Of a stretch of 64,000 nt of DNA, positions 17,610 through 24,260 are shown in pieces. Source of the DNA: Leuconostoc holzapfelii (lineage in GTDB: Bacteria > Bacillota > Bacilli > Lactobacillales > Lactobacillaceae); the NCBI RefSeq assembly GCF_012396485.1, contig NZ_JAAXPO010000003.1, forward strand, positions 158,230-222,229, given 5' to 3'. Position numbers and translations under genes: made by a program. Within the stretch, counting starts at the first letter, position 1, and every line of letters begins with the position of its first letter. The notes below the pieces were generated by a model. The model worked only from the letters and a program-made list of their open reading frames with translations, searched no databases and had not been told where the DNA came from.

Positions 17610-18588
17610 CACGTTTGATCAGGCCTATCAGGCGATGCTGGCCATCGTCGTTCATGAACCTGATTTTCACAATGCGCCACGGGGGTATGCGAGTCGGGAA
17701 AAATTAGGGATGAACTTTATGATTCGCCAGCCAATCCAGCGCGGTGTGTATTCATCAGTGAGAAAAAGCAATATTGTGTTTAACTTTGCCGAAGCTTTAT
17801 GGTATTTATCTGGTCGCAATGACTTAGCGATGATGCAATATTACAACAAGCGCATGCCAGATTATTCCATGGATGGGACAACTTTAACGGGGACGGCTTA
17901 TGGGGAAAAATTATTCCATTTTGGCCAAGCGGGCGTGAATCAATGGGAAAACGTCGTGGCCACTTTGCGACAAGACCCAGATTCAAAGCGTGCTGTGCTG
18001 CAAATATTTGCCGCCCCAGAATTAGGAATCGCTGATAATTGCGATGTATCGTGCACGTTGGGCTTGCAATTTTTGATTCGTGAGGGGCAATTGCATTTGG
18101 TTGCCTATATGCGCGCCAATGATGTCTTTCGGGGGATGGTGAGTGATATTTTTTCTTTTACCATGATACAAGAAATGATGGCTCATGAACTTGGGTTACC
18201 CGTTGGTAGCTATTTCCATCAAGTGGGCACGTTACATCTTTATGAACCAGACGCCACTTGGGCAACCCATGTTTTGGCGGACCAAAGTTTAACCGCGCCA
18301 ACGTTTCCAGCGATGCCCTCAGGAAATAATTGGCCAATGTTAAAGCAAGTGATGCAACTCGAAGCCAGATTACGTGAAGATCGTGGGCAAATGGATTGGG
18401 CAGCCATTCTAGCAACCGGCTTACCGCCATATTGGCAACAAGTCGTGGCTTTGCTGAGTTTGTATCAAATGATTGCTTATCAGCGTCCCATTGATCAAGC
18501 ACTTTTATCACACCTTTGGCCAATATATCGCAACATGTTTGCACAAAAATGGCCACGACAAATCATTGCAGGGGAGCAGTGTGAATGA
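17596..18588 (+). CDS. bcmA: Predicted CMP hydroxymethylase, thymidylate-synthase family (BcmA/MilA-like)
   Basis: 330-residue thymidylate-synthase homologue. Catalytic Cys is C153 in SCTLGLQF, aligning with PCHxxxQF of ThyA. E66, D176, H214 and Y216 match conserved synthase positions. Three changes argue against dTMP synthesis. D184 (SDIFSF) replaces the Asn of FNIASY that selects dUMP; Asp there is the dCMP-hydroxymethylase state. K131 and A174 replace the Arg and Ser of ThyA, as Lys133 and Ala176 do in MilA, with the same 43-residue spacing; in MilA these give preference for CMP over dCMP. Predicted reaction: CMP plus methylene-tetrahydrofolate plus water to 5-hydroxymethyl-CMP. Second gene of the riboswitch operon, overlapping both neighbours. 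Confidence 0.85.
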   Translation: MRTFDTFDQAYQAMLAIVVHEPDFHNAPRGYASREKLGMNFMIRQPIQRGVYSSVRKSNIVFNFAEALWYLSGRNDLAMMQYYNKRMPDYSMDGTTLTGTAYGEKLFHFGQAGVNQWENVVATLRQDPDSKRAVLQIFAAPELGIADNCDVSCTLGLQFLIREGQLHLVAYMRANDVFRGMVSDIFSFTMIQEMMAHELGLPVGSYFHQVGTLHLYEPDATWATHVLADQSLTAPTFPAMPSGNNWPMLKQVMQLEARLREDRGQMDWAAILATGLPPYWQQVVALLSLYQMIAYQRPIDQALLSHLWPIYRNMFAQKWPRQIIAGEQCE

Positions 18589-19349
18589 CAAATATTTTTA
18601 CACAAGAAAAAATTGCCAATCAGTTTAATCAGTATAACGATGTGTTAGAACAAGCCTTAGGGTACCAGCGCATTTTTGACTATTTTGCAGCCCAGCCAGC
18701 GCAAACAATTTTAGACTATGGCTGCGGACCGGGGAAAGTTGCCCAACGCTTAGCGCAACACACGGATGCACAAATTATTGCCGTTGATGCGTCGCAACAA
18801 ATGATTGATATTGCCAAATTAGAACGATCTGAAGCCAATATTGTTTATGATGTTGTGCATGACAATCGTTTAACTTGGCTGGCAGATGACAGCATTGACA
18901 GTGCCATAGCGTGTTATGTGATGATTAACAATGGGTCAGAGCGTCGCATACAAGATATGATGCGTGAGATTTTTCGGGTGCTCAAACCAGGGGGGCAATT
19001 TATGATTTTAGACACCAATCCAAAGGCAACTGGGATACCGTTTTCAACGTTTCAAAATGGTGAAACCGACAAAACTTATGGCTATGGCGCCCCACGGATT
19101 GAGTGGCTACATTTGAATACCACTGAGGATCTCATATTACACGATTTTCATTGGCCGGTGGCGATGTATGAAACTAATCTCGTCCAAGCTGGGTTTGATT
19201 CGGTGACGTTGGCTTTTCCGACTATTGCACAATTGTCTGCTGCTCAACGTCAGGCATTAGACCAACAATACGGTGAACGTGAGTGGGGCAATGAACGCAC
19301 ACAGGCACCGTTTATCTTTATCCAAGCCACAAAACCACAAATGAAATGA
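18585..19349 (+). CDS. bcmC: Predicted hydroxymethylcytosine O-methyltransferase, BcmC-like
   Basis: 254-residue class I SAM methyltransferase. Motif I LDYGCGPG is at 43-50, acidic VDAS at 67-70, and the post-motif RVLKPGGQF at about 131-139. The C-terminal half is a substrate cap without a recognised motif. It overlaps bcmA by 4 bp (ATGA) and ends at the operon terminator. In the C. botulinum bacimethrin pathway a SAM methyltransferase puts the 2-methoxy group on hydroxymethylcytosine, and position in this operon suggests the same role. The family fold is secure; the substrate is inferred from context. Confidence 0.75.
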   Translation: MTNIFTQEKIANQFNQYNDVLEQALGYQRIFDYFAAQPAQTILDYGCGPGKVAQRLAQHTDAQIIAVDASQQMIDIAKLERSEANIVYDVVHDNRLTWLADDSIDSAIACYVMINNGSERRIQDMMREIFRVLKPGGQFMILDTNPKATGIPFSTFQNGETDKTYGYGAPRIEWLHLNTTEDLILHDFHWPVAMYETNLVQAGFDSVTLAFPTIAQLSAAQRQALDQQYGEREWGNERTQAPFIFIQATKPQMK

Positions 19350-19352
19350 TGA

Positions 19353-19386
19353 CAAAAAAAGACGCCATTTGTTGGCGTCTTTTTTG
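19353..19386. terminator. Bidirectional terminator between bcmC and rqcH
   Basis: AAAAAGACGCCA pairs with TGGCGTCTTTTT around a short TTTGT loop, with T-runs on both strands. It separates the bcm operon from the convergent rqcH. Confidence 0.9.
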
Positions 19387-19390
19387 ATGG

Positions 19391-21085
19391 TTAAGATGTT
19401 TTAAGGGTGGTGATGAGGTTAGGATCAGGCGTGACGAATAATGTTTGTTGGCCTTCAAATATCACAAATCCAGGCTTGGCACCGTTTGGCTTGCGAAGTT
19501 TGCCAGCTGGTAAATAATCTACAGGCACATTGGCAGAATCCCGTGCTTTACTGAAATAGGCGGCCAGTTTTGCCGCTTCAATCAGCGTTGTATCCGACGG
19601 CTGAGCATCGTGAATCACCACATGCGAGCCAGGAATTTTTTGCACATGTAACCAAATATCGCGCCGATCCGCTTGTTTCAAGGATAGTCGCTCATTTTGT
19701 AAGTTATTTTTACCGACTTCAATTAAGGTGCCATCGCTACTTGTGAACCGATCTGGTTGGGAAACTTTGGGCTTTTGTTTATTCTTTTTATTGGCGCGCA
19801 GGTAACCGCCAGTGGTTAGTTCTAAGCGGATGTCTTCGACATCTTTGGGCGAAGCCACATCAAGTTGAGCGACAATATTGTTAAAATAATCAATTTCGGC
19901 GTCGGTTAGCGCCATTTGCTCATTGACGTAAGCCACGGCAGTGCGTAGTTTTCGATATTTGTTGAAGTATTTTTCCGCATTCTTTAACCCATTTAATTTA
20001 GGGTCCAAAGGAATGGTTAATAAGTTGTTGTTATCGTAATAGTTTTCAATGGCGACAGATGTCATGCCTTTCTCAACCAGATGAGGGTAAGTAATGAGTA
20101 AATCACCCATCACTTTTAAGGCGTCGGCATTTTCTGCATCGCTTAAGGTGGCTAATAACTTCTGACGTTTAGCTACATTCTTTTTGAGCTCGTTTTTCAC
20201 GACGCGGACCAGCGAGCCAGCTTGTTGGTTGACGCGTTCGCGTTCAGCTTTGCCGATATAATAGGCATCCAGCATGTCGCCTAATGTGTCGAAGTGACTG
20301 GTGGTGGCAGCGGGTTGTTGCCAAGCAAAGGCAGCATAGCTCAATGCGCCCTTATCACTGGTAAAAAGCGTCGGTGTGGGTGCATCAAAATGGGCCAACC
20401 AGTCACTTGCGTGTTGCAGCGGGTCGCCAGGCGCTTGAATCGCGGCGGCCAATGCCTGTGCTGCATCACGACTAAAGCCTTGATACGTTGATTGGATTAT
20501 TTGTGGCCAATCACTTGTGGGTTGGTCTAAAATCATCGGCGCCAAATTGGCAAAACCAATCGTGAATGGGTTTTGACGATCTTGTGCTGGCGGCATCTGA
20601 TATGTCGCACCAGGCATCAAGGAGCGGACGCGGTTTTGATCGGCAGGCACATGTTTAATTAACTCTAAAATGCGCGCATCGGTCTCACGAACCAAAAAGA
20701 GGTTAGAGTGCCGGCCCATCATTTCCAAGGTCAAGCGAATCGGCTCGATATCGCCTAATTCATTGCGTGAGTTCACATAAAAATTTATGATTCGGTCGTT
20801 GGCGACTTGTTCAATTTTTTGGAGTTTGGCCCCTTCTAAATAACGGCGCAAAAACATGACAAAGTTGGGTGCCGTGCGAGGATTTTCGTAGGGAATATGG
20901 GTAATTTGTGCGCGCGCATACGTCGGGTGGGCACTTAAGAGTAATGGATAATTAGCCCCGTTGTTGCGCACGACCAAAATGATTTCATTTGGGTAAGGTT
21001 GGTGAACTTTAGTGATTCGACCACCAGTGAGTAATGTATTAAATTCATGCACTAACGCATGTGTAAAAAGTCCATCTAACGGCAT
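19391..21085 (-). CDS. rqcH: Rqc2 homologue RqcH (NFACT protein, fibronectin-binding-like)
   Basis: Ribosome-associated quality-control factor that adds C-terminal alanine tails to nascent chains on obstructed 50S subunits; older annotations call it fibronectin-binding protein FbpA. The N-terminal NFACT-N domain (MPLDGLFTHALVHEFN) carries the family's DR-type residues. A helix-hairpin/coiled-coil middle covers about 280-420, and the NFACT-R domain near 450-550 contains DRRDIWLHVQKIPGSHVVI. Its 564 residues are normal. It is monocistronic. The surface-adhesin role claimed for some homologues cannot be judged here; there is no signal peptide. Confidence 0.9.
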   Translation of the reverse strand: MPLDGLFTHALVHEFNTLLTGGRITKVHQPYPNEIILVVRNNGANYPLLLSAHPTYARAQITHIPYENPRTAPNFVMFLRRYLEGAKLQKIEQVANDRIINFYVNSRNELGDIEPIRLTLEMMGRHSNLFLVRETDARILELIKHVPADQNRVRSLMPGATYQMPPAQDRQNPFTIGFANLAPMILDQPTSDWPQIIQSTYQGFSRDAAQALAAAIQAPGDPLQHASDWLAHFDAPTPTLFTSDKGALSYAAFAWQQPAATTSHFDTLGDMLDAYYIGKAERERVNQQAGSLVRVVKNELKKNVAKRQKLLATLSDAENADALKVMGDLLITYPHLVEKGMTSVAIENYYDNNNLLTIPLDPKLNGLKNAEKYFNKYRKLRTAVAYVNEQMALTDAEIDYFNNIVAQLDVASPKDVEDIRLELTTGGYLRANKKNKQKPKVSQPDRFTSSDGTLIEVGKNNLQNERLSLKQADRRDIWLHVQKIPGSHVVIHDAQPSDTTLIEAAKLAAYFSKARDSANVPVDYLPAGKLRKPNGAKPGFVIFEGQQTLFVTPDPNLITTLKTS

Positions 21086-21182
21086 TGGTTCTCCCTCAAT
21101 TCTGTGATTGACAAAATGCTGAGTTATTTTGATATAAAAAGGTCACTTAACGCATGTTCAAGTGACCAAATGGCATGTATTT

Positions 21183-21818
21183 TCAAACGATTTTTGACCC
21201 GTGAACTTCAGTCACCCCTAATGAATCGGCGATGTATTGGGCATTTTCCGAGGTAATGCCACCACCCGGGAGAATGGTCAAGTCTGCCGGTGCGGTATTG
21301 ACGAGCGCTTGAATAGTGGGTAAAGCGGAGATAATTGGGGTTGTGAGCGGCCCGCCATGCATCAAGATGCGCTTCACACGGTGCTCAGCTAACCAGTGCA
21401 TGGCAGCTGGTTGCGCAGATACATCGATTTCATCAAAAGCCATATGCATCACGACTTCTAACTCACGAGAGGCGGCTAAATCGATGAGATCTGCCATAGC
21501 TTGGCGGTCTAATTGTTGGTCACGCACGACACCAAAAGTGACATATTGGCCACCAACATCAGCAATTTGATGGATACTATCTTGCATTTGTTGGAGTTCA
21601 GCGTCGCTATAGGCATAATCCCCAGGGCGTGGGCGTATCATGACGACGACAGGAACATCATCAATGGCGATGAGTGTATCGATAATTGTACGTGTATCTG
21701 GTGTTAACCCGCCGACTTCAAGGTGGGCATTTAATTCAATCCGGTTGGCGCCTTTGCGGCGCATCAGTTTGGCGGCTTCGACAGAGTCAACCGCTGCTTC
21801 TCTAATTGTAATTGTCAT
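21183..21818 (-). CDS. cutC: CutC family protein
   Basis: TIM-barrel CutC-like protein, 211 residues. The IREAAVDSVEAAKLMRRKGANRIELNAHLEVGGLTP pattern (broken here by family variation) and the C-terminal PGGGI motif are characteristic. The family was linked to copper homeostasis in E. coli, but the biochemical role is unsettled. No ribosome-binding site precedes the ATG. A TGG-TAAAAT extended -10 (minus strand, TAAAAT at 21825-21830) ends 6 nt before it, so the mRNA may be leaderless. Confidence 0.82.
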   Translation of the reverse strand: MTITIREAAVDSVEAAKLMRRKGANRIELNAHLEVGGLTPDTRTIIDTLIAIDDVPVVVMIRPRPGDYAYSDAELQQMQDSIHQIADVGGQYVTFGVVRDQQLDRQAMADLIDLAASRELEVVMHMAFDEIDVSAQPAAMHWLAEHRVKRILMHGGPLTTPIISALPTIQALVNTAPADLTILPGGGITSENAQYIADSLGVTEVHGSKIV

Positions 21819-21885
21819 GATATTATTTTACCACATAATCGCAATATGTTTGTTTTTTGTGTCAAGTAGCTGACATCAAGTGCAA

Positions 21886-21914
21886 CAAAAAACCCACACC
21901 AAGCGGTATGGGTT
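21886..21914 (-). terminator. rpmF terminator
   Basis: On the minus strand AACCCATACC pairs with GGTGTGGGTT (one U.G), loop GCTT, followed by TTTT. Confidence 0.82.
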
Positions 21915-21925
21915 AACTTGTGAAA

Positions 21926-22099
21926 TTACTTCTTTTCAGCAACTTGCTTGCCGTTGTATACACCAGAAGGTGAAACACGGTGAGCAACACGGTATTCACC
22001 AGTTGCTTGATCCAACAAAATGTTAGGAACATTCAAACCGATGTGTCCGCGGCGGTTACGCTTGTGAGACTTAGAGTTCTTGTTTGATGGGGTAGCCAT
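21926..22099 (-). CDS. rpmF: 50S ribosomal protein L32
   Basis: 57-residue ribosomal protein beginning [20 protein letters not shown], with the conserved RRGHIxLNVP and GEYRxxHRVSPxGxYxGKQV segments. It contains no cysteine, so it is the zinc-independent form. An optimal AGGAGGTG lies 7 nt before the ATG. It has its own strong promoter and terminator. Unlike in many bacteria it is not beside a yceD-like gene. Confidence 0.95.
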   Translation of the reverse strand: MATPSNKNSKSHKRNRRGHIGLNVPNILLDQATGEYRVAHRVSPSGVYNGKQVAEKK

Positions 22100-22137
22100 A
22101 AGGGCACCTCCTTTCGTTTCAATTTATCAACTAGTCA

Positions 22138-22166
22138 AGTTTATCGAAATTTAAGCCTTTTGTCAA
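22138..22166 (-). promoter_or_regulatory. rpmF promoter
   Basis: Minus-strand TTGACA (22161-22166), 17-bp spacer, TAAACT (22138-22143). This is among the best promoters in the window, as expected for a ribosomal protein gene. Confidence 0.78.
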
Positions 22167-22184
22167 TAGGTTTTTCAAAAGTCG

Positions 22185-22206
22185 TGTCAAGTGTTTGTAC
22201 TTGACA
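22185..22206. terminator. Inverted repeat downstream of ndt, probable terminator
   Basis: TGTCAAGT/ACTTGACA perfect 8-bp arms around a 6-nt loop. Read on the minus strand it follows the ndt stop by 8 nt, with CGACTTTT after it, a weak T-run. An operator for the rpmF promoter just downstream is the alternative. Confidence 0.5.
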
Positions 22207-22213
22207 TCTTAAA

Positions 22214-22750
22214 TTAGATTAACTTCCCCATGTAACGGTTGGGCGTGATGTCAAAGAAATCATAATCAGCTAATTCAGCAGTTGATGTGACATGTGCATC
22301 AGTCCCAAAGGAAAGCATGAGGTTAATGGGGTGTTCATCAAGGTTCCCGTCAAAAACTGAGACAACAGGTGTGTTAGAAGCGACTGAGTAACCTAATTCC
22401 ATGGCTGTACCACTATCTGGGTCTTCAGCTTCAAAGACTGCCACGGTAATATCAGAATTATCAATGGCTTTGATATCGGCTTTATAGGTCATCGCCCCCC
22501 ATTCAAAACCAGGTTCGTTATTCGATTCGCCTAATGCCATACCACCATATTGGTGCAAAAGGGGGACGTGAATGTGGGCAATTGAAGGGTTGGCGCTGAG
22601 CTTAATGAAAGCATCCTTTAAGAGCTCTTCTTGCTTATCAGAGAACCAACCAGCAGCGAGGTACACATTTTTGGCACCTGGTAACTTTTTGCTGTTGTCG
22701 ACGTTGCGATTGATTTCTTCAAGATCTTGAATGAGCTTTGCTTCGTTCAT
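22214..22750 (-). CDS. ndt: Nucleoside 2-deoxyribosyltransferase
   Basis: Exchanges bases on 2'-deoxyribonucleosides, a salvage activity typical of lactobacilli. 178 residues. NVYLAAGWFSDKQEE is at the N-terminus of the fold and the catalytic-Glu motif DSGTAMELGY at about 124-133. The ATG at 22750 is chosen because AAGGAG lies 9 nt upstream; the open frame runs 8 codons further without support. Unlike the bcmB product it carries the classical deoxyribosyltransferase signature and stands alone, so it is an independent paralogue. Confidence 0.88.
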   Translation of the reverse strand: MNEAKLIQDLEEINRNVDNSKKLPGAKNVYLAAGWFSDKQEELLKDAFIKLSANPSIAHIHVPLLHQYGGMALGESNNEPGFEWGAMTYKADIKAIDNSDITVAVFEAEDPDSGTAMELGYSVASNTPVVSVFDGNLDEHPINLMLSFGTDAHVTSTAELADYDFFDITPNRYMGKLI

Positions 22751-22960
22751 GGTGTTTTCTCCTTGGAATGTCATTGAAATGCACTGGACCCACGGTGACG
22801 TGACGAGGTTTTGACCTCAAAAATGGTTCACGTGGTTAGTATTATCTTACCGTACTTTGCTTAGAATTGACAACACAACGCAGTGTCAATCATCCATTTA
22901 ACGTTGAATTAATTTTTTATGGTACACTTATTTTATTCTGAAAATAAAAATAGGAGAAAC

Positions 22961-22989
22961 GGCTTAAACAAAAATTGTTGTTTAAGGCC
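22961..22989 (+). other. Hairpin between a Shine-Dalgarno-like sequence and the DedA start
   Basis: GGCTTAAACAA (22961-22971) pairs with TTGTTTAAGGCC (22978-22989) with one bulged G, loop AAATTG. AGGAG lies just upstream (22952-22956) and the likely ATG at 23000 just downstream, so folding would bring the two to within about 15 nt. Confidence 0.45.
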
Positions 22990-22999
22990 AAACCGAGAC

Positions 23000-23677
23000 A
23001 TGTTTCTAATTGATTTCATCCTCCATATTGACGCCCATATTGCTTCCTTGGTGACTCAATTTGGACCTTGGACTTATTTGATTTTATTCGCCATTATTTT
23101 TATTGAAACGGGTGTGGTGATTATGCCGTTTTTGCCTGGTGATTCGCTCCTTTTTGCAGCTGGTGCCGTTGCGGCGACGCCGGCTGGTTTAGCTGCTGGG
23201 TTAAACCATTGGGTATTTATGATCCTATTCTTCGTTGCAGCACTAGCCGGTGACACTTTGAACTTCTGGATTGGTCGAACAGGTGGCTATAAGTTGGTGC
23301 AACATCCTTTTATCGGCCGTTTTATCAAGGCGCAACATATTCGCGAAGCCGAAGGCTTCTTTGAAAAGCGTGGGGCAATGGCGATTATTTTTGGCCGTTA
23401 CATGCCAATTATCCGCACGTTTGTGCCATTTGTTGCAGGTATTAGCCAGTTCCCATTTAGCACATTCTTCAAAAATGCAGTGATTGCGGCATTTTCTTGG
23501 AGTTTAATTGCCACTGGGGCAGGATATATGTTTGGAAACATTCCTTTTGTCAAAGCCCATTTTTCAATCATTATTATCGGCATTGCCTTCGTGACGATCT
23601 TGCCATCAATCATTGGTATTGTCCGGTCGGCGATGATTAATCGACGCGCTAAAAAAATTGAAGCAAACGAAAAGTAA
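23000..23677 (+). CDS. DedA family membrane protein
   Basis: 225-residue polytopic protein of the DedA (SNARE-associated/VTT) family, members of which act in membrane homeostasis and undecaprenyl phosphate or lipid translocation. Conserved segments: FxETGVVIMPFLPGDSLLFAAG (with ETG and PGDS) near 30-50, and GRYMPIIRTFVPFVAGIS near 135-152. The open frame begins at 22919, but homologous sequence starts at MFLIDFILHID (23000). No good ribosome-binding site is adjacent; AGGAG lies 44 nt upstream before a hairpin. Confidence 0.87.
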   Translation: MFLIDFILHIDAHIASLVTQFGPWTYLILFAIIFIETGVVIMPFLPGDSLLFAAGAVAATPAGLAAGLNHWVFMILFFVAALAGDTLNFWIGRTGGYKLVQHPFIGRFIKAQHIREAEGFFEKRGAMAIIFGRYMPIIRTFVPFVAGISQFPFSTFFKNAVIAAFSWSLIATGAGYMFGNIPFVKAHFSIIIIGIAFVTILPSIIGIVRSAMINRRAKKIEANEK

Positions 23678-23700
23678 AGCTACCGTGAGGTAGCTTTTTT
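23676..23700 (+). terminator. Terminator of the DedA gene
   Basis: AAAGCTACC/GGTAGCTTT stem, GTGA loop, followed by TTTTTT. Confidence 0.9.
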
Positions 23701-23702
23701 AG

Positions 23703-23708
23703 TATAAT
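23703..23708 (+). promoter_or_regulatory. Consensus -10 element 6 nt before an ATG
   Basis: TATAAT immediately after the terminator T-run, 6 nt before the ATG at 23715. No recognisable -35 and no Shine-Dalgarno. Transcription would start at or next to the ATG. Confidence 0.5.
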
Positions 23709-23714
23709 GAAACT

Positions 23715-24260
23715 ATGAATAATCTAGAGAAATTACAACAATTAACCCATATTACGACCCAAGAAATTGCCGATGCCTTGGATGTGACACTGGCAGACGT
23801 GCAAGCCTGGCAAGACGATGTGCGTGTCCCAACAATTGCTGAACTGGAAGCGTTGGTGGGTATTTTTTCAAGTCAACTTGATGCACAAGGCATTGAGACG
23901 CAAACGCAGCCACACCCGATCCATATTCGTTTATCACTGGACTATTTGTTAAACCTAGGGCTGACCACTTCAGATTGGATTACGTTGAAGTGGGCCTTTG
24001 AAGGCCAGTGGCAAGGTGATAAACTCGCGGTTGGTTTTTTCCACAATGGCCAGTTAACACGATTGGTTACATCCGATTCGGAGTTTGTCGCGGCTTTTGC
24101 AGGCTATCTGATCTTGCAAACTGAAGGCGAATTTGAACCTTATATTGATGAATTCGATGATGATAAAGTCTATGATTGGCGCCTGTTGCGGTTGGCTGGC
24201 GAAACTTATCGTGATGTCACACGAGAACTCATTGCGACGGATCTACCGGAGATAAAATAA
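23715..24260 (+). CDS. HTH-domain protein of unknown function next to a NAMPT gene
   Basis: 181 residues. The N-terminal 55 residues (HITTQEIADALDVTLADVQAWQDDVRVPTIAELEALVGIF) look like an XRE/Cro-type helix-turn-helix. The C-terminal part is acidic and Trp/Phe-rich (FEPYIDEFDDDKVYDWRLLRL) with no family I recognise. The start lies 6 nt after a TATAAT, so the transcript may be leaderless. The stop overlaps the following gene's ATG by one base (TAATG), implying coupling. A role in regulating NAD salvage is a guess from position only. Confidence 0.6.
   Translation: MNNLEKLQQLTHITTQEIADALDVTLADVQAWQDDVRVPTIAELEALVGIFSSQLDAQGIETQTQPHPIHIRLSLDYLLNLGLTTSDWITLKWAFEGQWQGDKLAVGFFHNGQLTRLVTSDSEFVAAFAGYLILQTEGEFEPYIDEFDDDKVYDWRLLRLAGETYRDVTRELIATDLPEIK

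Noticed and set aside
17596..18588. Ordinary thymidylate synthase (thyA) for DNA synthesis
   Set aside because: The Asn that selects dUMP is Asp, the MilA-type Lys/Ala pair is present, there is no dihydrofolate reductase neighbour, and a TPP riboswitch controls the operon.
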